From Chrysochromulina tobinii (lineage: Eukaryota; Haptophyta; Prymnesiales; Chrysochromulinaceae), in contig JWZX01000316.1 of NCBI GenBank assembly GCA_001275005.1, forward strand, positions 1 through 19,050: 19,050 bases of DNA, in the 5' to 3' direction. Made by a program: the position numbers and the translations under genes. This document shows, one piece after another, positions 1 through 8,355 of this stretch; within the stretch, counting starts at the first letter, position 1; each line of letters starts with the position of its first letter. A model generated the notes under the pieces. It was not told the origin of the DNA. It saw only the letters and a list, made by a program, of their open reading frames with translations, and ran no database searches.

Positions 1-1
1 G

Positions 2-3000
2 GAGGCGGAGCGGTTTGCGGCGGAGAGGGCGGAGGCGGAGAGGGCTGAGGCAGAAAGGGTGGCAGCGACTGCCGCTATGCCTGCTGTCTCAGCTGATGGC
101 GCACCCGTTGCCTCGGCGGAAGCGACGCCCGAGGCGATGCCAGAGGCGGCACTCTCAGAAATGGCACAGCCATCTTCGATGCCGGCGGCGGCAGAGGGTG
201 AGTTGGCGCCTGATGAGCCTGTGATGCGTTTGAATGTCGATGCGGCGGGCGGCGCGCATCCCGAGGCAATGCGTACGCTGGAGGAGGAGCTTCATGCTCA
301 GGAGCTCAACCTGGTGGATATGGGGATGGGCATGGATGAGGCGGCTGCGGCGATGCTCGATGAAGCCTCGCTAGCTGTGCAGAACGATGCAGCGGGCAGC
401 AGTGGTGGCGCCGTGCCGATGGATGCGGTGACGGACGCGACGGCGGCGGCGGCAGCTGAGCCAGCATCGTCGGCGGCACCGGAGGAAGCGGCACCACTGC
501 CGCCATCCCCTGGTGATTACTTCTCGGCCATGGCTGGTATGTTCTCAAGACCAGGCTCGACGTCGCCAACGCCATCGAATCTACAGCCAGCATCCACCGA
601 CCCGCCACCAGCATTCACCGACCCGCCACCAGCATCCACCGACAGGCCGGCAGCAGCAGCCACCGACACGCCGGCAGCATCCCCCGAGCTGCCAGCATCA
701 TCCCCCGAGCTGCCGGTGGCGGAGGTTCCACCTGCGTATCCTGAGATGCCTGCGGCGGATCTATCAGCAGCATCTACGGGTGCTGCCGGAACTCCGCTTA
801 TGGACTCTGGGGCGATGCCATCGCTGGAACACACGTCGCTATCGCCGCCGCCGCCGCCTAAATCGGAAATCGGCCTTCTCTCCAGGGAGGCGGCCATGGC
901 TGTGCCAGAGGCAGCAATTGCTTCGCTGGCACCGGATGGGGATGAGTACGCTGCGACGTTACCGGCAGAGGGAGCTGCAGCGTCGCCACCCAATGCAGAA
1001 GGCATTCTCTCAACAGTTGAAGGCATAGCATCGGTGCTCAAACCAATGGCCGATGAGGAGGCGATGGCACTAGTCCGCGCGGAGACGGCGCGCTTGGCAG
1101 CGGAGAAGGCGGCTGCGGATGCAGCTGCCGCCGCATTGAAGGCCGAAGCCGAGGCTCTGGCGAGGGCCGCGGCAGCGGCCGAGGCGGCTCGTTTGGCTGC
1201 ATTGCCTCCGTGCGTGGACGAGGTCAGAGAATGTGCCACATGGGCAGCTTCTATGGAGTGCGTCAACAACCCCATCTTCATGAACGATAAGTGCCGCAAG
1301 TCGTGCGGCAAGTGCCCCACACAGAGCTCTCCGCCGCTGAGCAGTGCGCCGCCCGTGGTTCGCGACGAGCCGCTGGCACCCGTCAAGGCGGCGGAGGCAG
1401 CGATCGGGGTGGCGTCTGAAGCCGTCGATGTGGTGTTTGAAGCTGCCGAGGTGGCGGCGGTCGACGCAGAGGAGGAGCGACTGTCAAAGGAACAGGCAGC
1501 GGCTGAGAAGGTGGAGGCGGATAGGGTGGCAGCGGCGGAGGCGGAGCGGTTGGCGGCAGAGCAGTTGGTGGCGCAGAGGGTGTTGGCTGAGAAGGCCGAG
1601 GCGGAGCGCCGTGAAGCTGAGGGGTTGGCGGCGAAGAAGGCGGAGGAGGAGCGAATGGCTGCGGAGAAGAAGGCGGAGGCGGAGCGCGAGGCGGCGGAGA
1701 AGGCGGAAGCGGCGCGCTTGGAAGCGGAGAAGGCGGCCGCGGATGCAGCAACCGCTGCATTGAAGGCCGAGGCCGAGGCTCTGGCAAAGGCCGCGGCAGA
1801 ATCCGAGGCGGCTCGTTTGGCTGCATTGCCACCGCCGCCGCCCTCGCGTCTGTCACTGTGGCTTGGCACTTTCACCTCGCAGCTAGGGCAGCTGGACACG
1901 CGCTCGGCGGCGCTGGTGATGCTTAGCAGTGTCGGTGGACTCGTGACGGTTTCGCTGCTGCTGGAGAGGCCTGATGCGCAGCTGACAATCGGTGTGGCGG
2001 CGGCCCGTGCTCTGCTCGTCTCAGTGGACACCGCAGCGGCGTTGCTCGACAACCCCACAGCCCAGGCCGCGCCAGTGGCGCCGTTGAAGGCTTGCACACC
2101 GCTGCATGAGAAGCCCACGGCCAGTGCCGACATCATCACCGGTGTCGTGGGCGACGATGGCTCGGAGTCCGAGCAGAGTGGCGAGGAGGTTCGTCAGGGT
2201 TCGTCACGGAAGGTTGTGCTTGACGGCGCGGCCGTCGCCAGGGGGTGTACGCCGCTGTGCGCGCTGCTCGAGCAGATCCTAATTTGGACTGGCGTCGCTC
2301 TGGCGCACGGCGCGCCAGCCTCGTCAGGCTTTGTGTGGACGCGCCTGGGGGTGTTGGCCGAGTCGCTTCTCCTGCTGGCGGCCGCTCGATTCTATACAGG
2401 TGCAGGCGAGGGACGCTCCGCCTCGGCGCGCCATCGGGTGTTGCTGCTACTGCTGCTGCTGAGCTCCCTGGAGCCATCTGTGCCCTCGCTGACGCAGCTG
2501 CCCCCAGCGTGTTCTGTCGGCGCGGCGCTGCTGCCGAGCATGCTGCTCGCTTTCTTCGCGCTCGTGCGCCGTGGGCGTCTGGTTTGGGCGGCGCTCTTCC
2601 TGGGCCTCGTCCTAGCCGCGCGGCCGCTGCTGCTGCTGCTTGTGCCGCTCGCGCTCTTCTTCTTCCTTGCCGCCGCCTCAAGCAAAGGCCACGCACTCCT
2701 CCTCGTCCTCATCACAGTCAGCACGCCCCTCGTGTCGATCCCCGCGTGCCTCTTTGCTGTCGGCGCGCCCGGAGGGGCGGGTCCCGTCGTGCTCCTCCGG
2801 ACGCTCATGCCCCCCGAGCTGTGGCCACCACCGTCGCTTCTAGCGCCCGTCGACGACGCTGCTGCCACGGCCGCTGCTGCGGGCGTGGCGATGCCGGTTG
2901 GGCCCGCCTCGCCCTTCTCGGTGTGGGCAGCATCGCCGCTCTTGGCGTTGCTGCAGACGGCCCCCGGGGAGTGGAACGAGGTGGATGGCACGTGGCAGTG

Positions 3001-4738
3001 GACGGCCCCGCTTGCGGCCGCCGACGCACTACCCGTCGATACCGCAGCAGAGCTGACGCCGCCGGCCGTTGCGGCGTTGGTGGGGCCTTTGCTCCTGGGG
3101 GCTCTAACTCTCCTTGCCGCAATCCAAGCAGCTCGCTACCCGACGCACCGGTCTCTCTTGAGTGGCTTCGGGCTCGTCGGCGCCGCTGCCGTCTGGTGGC
3201 TACCGCACGCCGCGCCGCTCGTGCTGCCCTTGCTCTCCCCTCTGCTCGCGCTCGCCGCGCCTGAGAGCCGCACCCACGCACGTGCTTACCTCCTGCTGTG
3301 CATCTCAATACATGCGAATTCGCTTCACCGTCATCTGGAGGCGTCTGGGAGCCCTGTGGAAAGCACGAATGCGCTCGACTCTGCGCTTGGGTTGAGTTCC
3401 GCGTTTGGCGTGCGCATGCTCGCACGCCTCGGAGCGGCGGCGATGGCCCTTCTGCTCTCCCACTCGTCCCTGCAGATGGCGCTGCCACCCTCACCGACTG
3501 CCGGGGGCACCGCCACGTGGAGCACAGGTCGATCTCTCTTTGCTGGTGGCTGGGTGCTCTTTGTTGCATTGCTGCTCACAGAGCTGGCCGCCTCCACGTA
3601 CGCCTACCTTGGGCGCGCCGCTGACGTGGGCGTCAGCCTCGCGCCAGGCGCCGTATGGGCAGCGGCCGCGACAAGCGGTCCGCTCTCCGCCACCGACGAA
3701 AGCCTGTGGGTGCACGCGTCAGATGTGTCAGTCGCCAGGCCGTCGACGGCGATGAGTGGTGCCAGCCTCAGTGCGACGCTCAGCAAAGTGCTTCCAACGG
3801 CGCGGGCGATCGCTGCCAGCAGCCTGCTGACACTCCTGCTCCTAGTTAGCGTCATGTGGCCGTCGCCAATGGAATCAGAACCTCCCGCTGGAGATGAGAT
3901 CGACGCTCCCAGTGGCGCCGTGCCGGGCGCTGAGGGCCCTCCGCCTAAGCAGAGCCACAGCAACGGGCAGCAGCAGCAGCAGCAGCAGCAGCAGCGGCAC
4001 GCCAACGGGGGCGCCGACCCGCCGCACACGGCCCAACTGGAGGCACAGCTTGCGCAGTATGCAGCACGTGAGGGGTTCTACGCGGAACGAGAGGCCCAGT
4101 ATGCGACGCGAGACGCTGAGATGATGGAGACCATCGCGCGGCTTCAGGAGCAGTTGGCAGCAGTTTGCGCCGGGGGCGAGGGCGGTGCGAGCGCTCACGA
4201 AAGTGGTGCGGCGGTGCCTGTTGATGGGGGGGGCAGGGGTGCGCAGCCGTGCGGGATGCCAAGCCACAATGCTGCGGCTGCGCCAACAGTCAGCCCTCGC
4301 ATGGCGCGTCCGTACGGCAGCCAGGCTCCGCCAACGCCGCTGCCGTGCGAGCTGGCCACGTTGGCCTCGGCGGCGCCTTCGCCGGCAGAAGGATTCGCGC
4401 CGCAGCCCTTGCGTGCGCCCTTGCGCGGGGTGTTCAGTCCTGCGCAAGGAGCGTCATGCGCACCCGTGGCTGCCGGGGCCGCGTGGGCAGGCGTCGGAGG
4501 ACTACGTCCAGCTGGTCCACGAGCTGGCTCGCCGACAGGCTGCGGGCGCGCGGTGCCAGGTGCGTGCGCTGCCCCAGGAGCCTTGGTCGTTACAGTTCCG
4601 CCCCGAGAAGCAGCCGGACGCAAGGTGCTCAACTCCGTCGTTTCGTTCGACCCGTCGGCCCGCGTCGTATCACCGCGCCGCAGCGATCGCGCGGCCGCGC
4701 CACGCGCCGCGGGGGGCGGCACATGGGGCGGCATCTGA
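2..4738 (+). CDS. Large coiled-coil / ShKT / multi-pass membrane protein (5' partial)
   Basis: The frame is already open at base 2, so the gene begins upstream of the window; the GTG at 59 is not a start. Order of parts: Glu/Ala/Arg coiled coil (2-60); Ala/Pro/Ser-rich disorder with Pro repeats (about 60-1060); Ala/Glu helix; a ShKT domain at 1211-1315 with six Cys in C-x6-C-x8-C-x10-C-x3-C-x2-C spacing; a second long Ala/Glu/Lys coiled coil (about 1450-1830); many hydrophobic segments (about 1900-3860); a nine-Gln run; a short coiled coil (about 4024-4170); a Pro/Ala tail. The membrane part faintly recalls the GPI-transamidase subunit PIG-U in helix order, but the conserved PIG-U core motif is not visible, so I do not assign it. 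ShKT domains usually lie outside the cytoplasm, so this segment is probably luminal or extracellular. No function is assigned. The real 3' end is uncertain because the coding signal changes frame near 4440. Confidence 0.7.
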   Translation, partial: EAERFAAERAEAERAEAERVAATAAMPAVSADGAPVASAEATPEAMPEAALSEMAQPSSMPAAAEGELAPDEPVMRLNVDAAGGAHPEAMRTLEEELHAQELNLVDMGMGMDEAAAAMLDEASLAVQNDAAGSSGGAVPMDAVTDATAAAAAEPASSAAPEEAAPLPPSPGDYFSAMAGMFSRPGSTSPTPSNLQPASTDPPPAFTDPPPASTDRPAAAATDTPAASPELPASSPELPVAEVPPAYPEMPAADLSAASTGAAGTPLMDSGAMPSLEHTSLSPPPPPKSEIGLLSREAAMAVPEAAIASLAPDGDEYAATLPAEGAAASPPNAEGILSTVEGIASVLKPMADEEAMALVRAETARLAAEKAAADAAAAALKAEAEALARAAAAAEAARLAALPPCVDEVRECATWAASMECVNNPIFMNDKCRKSCGKCPTQSSPPLSSAPPVVRDEPLAPVKAAEAAIGVASEAVDVVFEAAEVAAVDAEEERLSKEQAAAEKVEADRVAAAEAERLAAEQLVAQRVLAEKAEAERREAEGLAAKKAEEERMAAEKKAEAEREAAEKAEAARLEAEKAAADAATAALKAEAEALAKAAAESEAARLAALPPPPPSRLSLWLGTFTSQLGQLDTRSAALVMLSSVGGLVTVSLLLERPDAQLTIGVAAARALLVSVDTAAALLDNPTAQAAPVAPLKACTPLHEKPTASADIITGVVGDDGSESEQSGEEVRQGSSRKVVLDGAAVARGCTPLCALLEQILIWTGVALAHGAPASSGFVWTRLGVLAESLLLLAAARFYTGAGEGRSASARHRVLLLLLLLSSLEPSVPSLTQLPPACSVGAALLPSMLLAFFALVRRGRLVWAALFLGLVLAARPLLLLLVPLALFFFLAAASSKGHALLLVLITVSTPLVSIPACLFAVGAPGGAGPVVLLRTLMPPELWPPPSLLAPVDDAAATAAAAGVAMPVGPASPFSVWAASPLLALLQTAPGEWNEVDGTWQWTAPLAAADALPVDTAAELTPPAVAALVGPLLLGALTLLAAIQAARYPTHRSLLSGFGLVGAAAVWWLPHAAPLVLPLLSPLLALAAPESRTHARAYLLLCISIHANSLHRHLEASGSPVESTNALDSALGLSSAFGVRMLARLGAAAMALLLSHSSLQMALPPSPTAGGTATWSTGRSLFAGGWVLFVALLLTELAASTYAYLGRAADVGVSLAPGAVWAAAATSGPLSATDESLWVHASDVSVARPSTAMSGASLSATLSKVLPTARAIAASSLLTLLLLVSVMWPSPMESEPPAGDEIDAPSGAVPGAEGPPPKQSHSNGQQQQQQQQQRHANGGADPPHTAQLEAQLAQYAAREGFYAEREAQYATRDAEMMETIARLQEQLAAVCAGGEGGASAHESGAAVPVDGGGRGAQPCGMPSHNAAAAPTVSPRMARPYGSQAPPTPLPCELATLASAAPSPAEGFAPQPLRAPLRGVFSPAQGASCAPVAAGAAWAGVGGLRPAGPRAGSPTGCGRAVPGACAAPGALVVTVPPREAAGRKVLNSVVSFDPSARVVSPRRSDRAAAPRAAGGGTWGGI
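587..649 (+). repeat. 21-bp tandem repeat (Pro/Thr/Asp-rich)
   Basis: Three near-identical 21-bp units begin at 587, 608 and 629 and encode PAS/F-TDPPPA-type heptads inside the large membrane-protein gene. The theme decays downstream to about 720 as TDTPAAS and SPELPAS units. It is probably a flexible linker that expands and contracts. Confidence 0.8.
1088..1210 (+). repeat. Coding direct repeat, copy 1 (before ShKT)
   Basis: This 123-bp segment encodes an Ala/Glu/Lys helix ending in AALPP. It matches 1712-1834 at 111 of 123 positions by my count, without gaps, at an offset of 624 bp (208 codons). Copy 1 ends exactly where the ShKT domain begins. Confidence 0.9.
1712..1834 (+). repeat. Coding direct repeat, copy 2 (before membrane region)
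   Basis: This is the second copy of the 123-bp helix-coding repeat. After copy 2 the protein goes into a Pro run and then the hydrophobic region, not into a second ShKT domain. About half of the differences between copies are silent, so the helix seems to be under selection. Confidence 0.9.
3968..3994 (+). repeat. (CAG)9 polyglutamine tract
   Basis: Nine uninterrupted CAG codons encode Gln9 just after the last hydrophobic segment of the large membrane protein. Pure CAG runs are prone to length change, so this site may be polymorphic. Confidence 0.95.
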
Positions 4739-4931
4739 GAAGCGGCCGAAAGCGGAGCCAGTGGTACCCTGGTACGCGGATATGCTTGGTGCAGGATCCG
4801 TCGGTCCTTGGTTTGACAATACGGGTCGCACATGCGGCGGTGTGGAGGGGCTGAGGGTTGGTGGAGACCGACGTGAAGTATGTCTGAAATTTTTCACAGC
4901 AAAGCGCCGTTCTGAGCGCAGCGAGTTTTGA
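4440..4931 (+). other. Alternate-frame coding signal at the 3' end of the large gene
   Basis: From about 4440 the frame with codons at multiples of three looks more like real protein than the 2-4738 frame. It has strong G/C third positions and balanced composition, including a helix reading SEDYVQLVHELARRQ near 4492 and PVVPWYADMLG near 4760, and it stays open to a TGA at 4931. The 2-4738 frame over the same stretch becomes Gly/Ala/Pro-rich with many A/T third positions. The true gene therefore probably moves into this frame, through an undetected intron, an indel in this copy, or an assembly error. This end would lie only 5 bp before the next ATG, so the 3' boundary is unresolved. Confidence 0.45.
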
Positions 4932-4936
4932 AAAGG

Positions 4937-5563
4937 ATGGCGAAGCGCGCGTCGGCGTCGGGTCACTCAGACCCCGCGTCCAGAGGTAATGCTGCTGCCG
5001 CTGTCGTCGACGACAATTTTTACGATGGCGACTGTGACGCGCGCAGTGACGGCAGCGAAATCCACGATGATGAACAGGGCAACGTGCTGCGTGACGATAC
5101 GGATTGCGACGATAGTTGCGATGATGGGGCTTCACTGGTTTTGGAGGATCTGGGTGGTGGATCTAGTGATCTATACATGTGGACCAGAAAAATCTTTGTG
5201 GGCCTGCCTTCACCGATGAGCCGTGCGTGTAGGTGCACCGCCCTCATCATTCTTGTTCTCGCTGCCTTGATACCTCAGTTCATCATCTTTACGACCTTAC
5301 CTGCACCACCTATGGTACCTCCAACGCCGCCGCCGCCTCGGGTTGCCTTGCGGCGGCCGCCGCCACGGCGCGATGCTCCACAGCCTCGATCGCCTATACC
5401 ACCGCCGGATGACGATGACGACGAGATCCTATGTGACTGTGGGTGGACACGGGTGCTGGGGCAAGACTGCATTGAAACCGAGGGCAGGCAAGGATTTCCG
5501 TGCTGGGATCACTGCTGCACATCATTTATAGGTCCTAGGAGAAAGCCGCGCGTGCGCACATGA
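4937..5563 (+). CDS. Single-pass membrane protein with acidic tail, Pro-rich stem and Cys-rich end
   Basis: I chose ATG 4937, which has A at -3 and G at +4; an upstream TTG in the same frame is unlikely. The protein is 208 aa. It starts with about 95 mostly acidic residues (many Asp, with Cys), followed by one strong hydrophobic helix at about 5224-5300. Next come a Pro/Arg-rich stem (about 5300-5400), an Asp5 run, and a Cys-rich segment (about 5425-5530) with C-x-C-G-W and C-W-x2-C-C patterns. The end is basic. This tail-TM-stem order is typical of type II Golgi enzymes, and a glycosyltransferase-like domain without its own membrane anchor follows 226 bp downstream on the same strand. The two may be exons of one gene, but I could not find a convincing in-frame splice pair. 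The Cys-rich end is not a family I recognise. Confidence 0.6.
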   Translation: MAKRASASGHSDPASRGNAAAAVVDDNFYDGDCDARSDGSEIHDDEQGNVLRDDTDCDDSCDDGASLVLEDLGGGSSDLYMWTRKIFVGLPSPMSRACRCTALIILVLAALIPQFIIFTTLPAPPMVPPTPPPPRVALRRPPPRRDAPQPRSPIPPPDDDDDEILCDCGWTRVLGQDCIETEGRQGFPCWDHCCTSFIGPRRKPRVRT

Positions 5564-5585
5564 CTCAGTGCTAACCCCAGTTCCG

Positions 5586-5711
5586 GTAAGACACCGGGAG
5601 GAGCCGGGAAACCACACGGGACATACGGGGACACACGGGCACACGGATCACACAGACGAACCTCACAACCATCCCAACCCACCAACGCACGCGCACCACA
5701 CCGCACGACAG
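5586..5711 (+). other. Candidate intron between membrane-anchor and glycosyltransferase ORFs
   Basis: A consensus-like donor (CCG|GTAAGA) at 5586 and an acceptor (GACAG) ending at 5711 bound 126 bp that contain degenerate CACACGGG-type repeats (about 5613-5657). The 9-bp word CAGTTCCGG occurs at both ends (5578-5586 and 5709-5717). Neither flanking ORF is open across both junctions, so if the intron is real it lies in an untranslated region or the exon model is incomplete. Confidence 0.25.
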
Positions 5712-5789
5712 TTCCGGCTCCGGAAAAAGCGAGCATCAGTTCTGGGAAATTCGTGAAGATGTGGTCGTCCGCACCTTGTGTGCTGCCGC

Positions 5790-6701
5790 ATGGGAATGTC
5801 GATTGCATGCCCTGCCAATGCGATCACGAATGCGCCGCGCACCGATGGCTTCGGAGCTCAATACGCTGCACTCATCAGTGTGTACAGCTGGAGCAAGCTC
5901 CACGGTGTACCGTTTTGCGTGACTACCTGGCAACGGCATGAGCATCGCACACAGAGTAATAGCAGCGCGCTGTTTGCATTTGTCGGCGGCCACTTCTATG
6001 GCCCACCGGCCTCAGCGGATACAACTCGTGCAGTTGAGAAGCACATGCAGCTCGCGATCATGCTGAAGCGAGGCAATGGAACGGTCTCTATTTGGAACCC
6101 AGTCGTGCGGCAGTGGTACTGGCATGCGACCAAGCCGAGGCTGAGCTGGTTTACGAGCCACCCCGAGCGTGAGCAGCGGCACGACCTGGTCGTGCACGTC
6201 CGCCGCGGCGATGTGGGCGCCCATTCGCAGGGTCGTTTCCTTAACAACGGTCTCACTGCTGTCTGCGTGATGGGCGCGCTGGCCCAGCTACCTAAGGGCA
6301 CGCAGGTACATGTGAGCAGCCAGGGACGCATCGAGGACTTTGGCGCTCTCAAGCGCGTGCCCAACGTGCACTTCCGTCTGAACGAGCCACTGATGGAGAC
6401 ATTCCATCACATGGCAAGCGCTTCCAGCTTGGTGATTGCTGCCTCAACGCTGAGCGCCACGGCCGCCTTTCTCGTGGCTGGCCGAGGCGGGAGGGTCTTT
6501 GCGCACCCTCAGGCATTCACGATGATTGGGTACGCGTATGCTGGCATGGAGGTGACGGATTGCACGGAGGGCAACCCATTTTACGCCCGGGCCATCGCCG
6601 CTCGTCGGCAAGGAAGGGCGACTCCTGCTCTAAGTAGATCTTCGAAGACCACAACCCAAACGAGGGCCTCGTTCAAGCCGCACGCAGGCGCAAAGAGTTA
6701 G
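5790..6701 (+). CDS. Fucosyltransferase-like glycosyltransferase (HxRRGD type)
   Basis: 303 aa counted from ATG 5790; the frame is open back to 5757, just after a TGA. Near the N-terminus is RTDGFGAQY followed by an aliphatic helix, which resembles the first nucleotide-sugar-binding region of alpha-1,2/alpha-1,6 fucosyltransferase-type enzymes. HVRRGD lies at residues 136-141; in those families this Arg-rich motif contacts GDP-fucose. A third conserved-looking block follows (VHVSSQGRIEDF near 6310, then FHHMASASSLVIAASTLSA near 6400), matching the family pattern of a Met/Ala-Asp region and a Ser-rich loop. The donor sugar is inferred, not proven. There is no signal peptide or TM segment in this ORF, so the anchor should come from a 5' exon, perhaps 4937-5563. 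The last 35 residues are basic and low in complexity. The stop is TAG. Confidence 0.7.
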   Translation: MGMSIACPANAITNAPRTDGFGAQYAALISVYSWSKLHGVPFCVTTWQRHEHRTQSNSSALFAFVGGHFYGPPASADTTRAVEKHMQLAIMLKRGNGTVSIWNPVVRQWYWHATKPRLSWFTSHPEREQRHDLVVHVRRGDVGAHSQGRFLNNGLTAVCVMGALAQLPKGTQVHVSSQGRIEDFGALKRVPNVHFRLNEPLMETFHHMASASSLVIAASTLSATAAFLVAGRGGRVFAHPQAFTMIGYAYAGMEVTDCTEGNPFYARAIAARRQGRATPALSRSSKTTTQTRASFKPHAGAKS

Positions 6702-7068
6702 AGTAGAGTAGCAGCGGCGCGGGTCGTCCGGGAGTAAGTAGTGTACCGGCCACCGAACTAGTATAGTAGTGTAGGAAGTGCTCGTGAGGTCGTGTCAGCT
6801 TCTTTTAGATTTGCGCCGCGGTCCGGTGTTGCCACAACGCACAAGATACGACGCTATCACATGGACTATCGTCTATCCGAACGGACGAACTCGCGTACGA
6901 ATACGCGGAATCGTCAAATCGTAATTAAAACGAAACGTTCGGCGGTTACAGCACCCGGCGTCGGTCTCGTGTCGTGATTGTTGGATGCACGTCCGTAATG
7001 CGCCGTTTGTTGTTTGTTGACAATGTTGATACGGTACAGGACGTGTACGACACAATCAGAACGGCCAT
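6702..7068. other. Convergent 3' region
   Basis: About 370 bp separate the stop codons of the glycosyltransferase (+) and the SGNH hydrolase (-). The start is rich in TAG/GTAG words (6698-6775). I see no ORF with coding character, no RNA gene and no clear poly(A) signal. Confidence 0.5.
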
Positions 7069-8355
7069 TCACGAGTATGGAGGAGCCGCCACACGCACTA
7101 CCTGCGTGCGGGCTGCAGGCACACTCTGAATCCCTAAACCATGACGGTGAAGCACGACTTTGGGTTGTACTCCAAAAAAGACGCGCATTTCCAAGTTTAG
7201 CAGCTCTTTGAGCTCATTGATCGTATAGCTTGTTCGCGAGGCCTGGGTCGTGCGTTCGACTACGGTCGTGCAGAAGCTCTTCACCGCATCGCAATGGGTC
7301 GCGTTTGCACAGGGTGGCAGATCCTCGGAGCGGAGAGCCTCGAGGACGTGGCATGCCATAGCTGCGGCGCTGATGGCATTCAAGTGAATCGTGTCAACAT
7401 AGTTGCGCCAGACAGCGGCGATCGGTAGCGGTATGATTGGCAGATGCTTGATTGTTGCTGCCTCGCGCACACCGGAGCGCACGGAAACCAATGCATCGGC
7501 GCGGATACATCCCTTGACCTCCATCGTGCCATTCTTGTCGTCACCGCGCACGATGCGCTCACCAGGGCCACAAGCTGTGCAATGTTCCAGCATCCAGCAG
7601 CTAAACTTCGGGTGCCACCTGCAGCGATGGTACGAGGCACATGAGCAATCGTCATTAGCGGTGTCGAACACCACGTGTAGAACCCCCGCCTCTACTATGG
7701 TGCTATTGCGATAGCCCTCCAGGCAGGCGTCCCTTGTCGTCGCTGATGGCAGTCGCAACACCGGGCTCTCGCTCATAGTAAGCGGAGGCTCGAGCAGCAA
7801 GATCGAGCCCAGCGCTGATGGCTTGTGATCCCTGAGCGCGTCAACCAATAGCTGGATTGTCGTAGAAGTCTGTTGCATGACTCTCCAGTCTTTGGCACGG
7901 TAGCCATTCTCTTTGCTGATGATGCCCGTGCGATTCAGAGCCAGGTCACTCGCATCGTTAGTCCCATATCCAACGACGATCACGTGCGGATCGAATGCTG
8001 CAACACTGGTGAGGGCGGCAGAGGCTGCCAATGCCTTCATGCACCTGACAAGTACAGCCGTTTTTGCGTGTGCTTTGAGAGCTGGAGCGCATTCGCTGGG
8101 AGGAAGCAGGCCCACCGCTGATTGACCCCCTTTGGCAAATACGGTCACGTTCGCATCTGAACCGAGCAAGCCTTGCAGCACGTCCGGATAGCTTCCACGG
8201 CACATGATGGAGTTAAATGTGTTGCAAGTGTCCGAGGGGTACGAGATCTTTGGTCCAGAGAAATAAGCATAGCCGGCGGTGTGCGAATCACCGAGCAAGG
8301 CGACACGACAGGAACGCCCGCATACTACTCCCGGGCTTCGCGATGCTTCGTGCAT
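7069..8355 (-). CDS. SGNH/GDSL-type hydrolase
   Basis: 428 aa from the first true ATG (8355); the frame upstream has only a TTG. Block I is LLGDSHTAGY with nucleophile Ser24. A Gly pair (AKGGQSAV, around residue 76) fits block II, GYGTND with Asn133 is block III, and DTIHLN with Asp321 and His324 is block V. Together they give the full Ser-Gly-Asn-His set, so the enzyme should be an active esterase or acyl-hydrolase; several glycan O-acetyl-modifying enzymes belong to this clan. It has many Cys and at least five N-x-S/T sequons, which suggests passage through the secretory pathway. No signal peptide is visible, and the start is only 18 residues before the GDS block, so a 5' exon with a signal or membrane anchor may be missing. 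It is divergent from the DENN gene and convergent with the glycosyltransferase. The substrate is unknown. Confidence 0.8.
   Translation of the reverse strand: MHEASRSPGVVCGRSCRVALLGDSHTAGYAYFSGPKISYPSDTCNTFNSIMCRGSYPDVLQGLLGSDANVTVFAKGGQSAVGLLPPSECAPALKAHAKTAVLVRCMKALAASAALTSVAAFDPHVIVVGYGTNDASDLALNRTGIISKENGYRAKDWRVMQQTSTTIQLLVDALRDHKPSALGSILLLEPPLTMSESPVLRLPSATTRDACLEGYRNSTIVEAGVLHVVFDTANDDCSCASYHRCRWHPKFSCWMLEHCTACGPGERIVRGDDKNGTMEVKGCIRADALVSVRSGVREAATIKHLPIIPLPIAAVWRNYVDTIHLNAISAAAMACHVLEALRSEDLPPCANATHCDAVKSFCTTVVERTTQASRTSYTINELKELLNLEMRVFFGVQPKVVLHRHGLGIQSVPAARTQVVRVAAPPYS

Noticed and set aside
517-2139. 540-codon minus-strand ORF antisense to the large gene
   Set aside because: It is Ala/Ser-rich and mirrors the GCG/GAG codon pattern of the plus strand. 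Long antisense frames are expected in GC-rich coding DNA, and no domain is visible.
4878-4899. Possible 22-bp intron (GTATGT ... TTTTTCACAG)
   Set aside because: Donor, T-run and acceptor look good, but 22 bp is far below the size of the other introns here (91 and 140 bp). It could be the 3' end of a longer intron whose donor I cannot identify.
5753-5941. 62-codon Cys-containing ORF overlapping the glycosyltransferase start
   Set aside because: It is out of frame with the conserved HVRRGD domain and stops within it. At most an upstream ORF.
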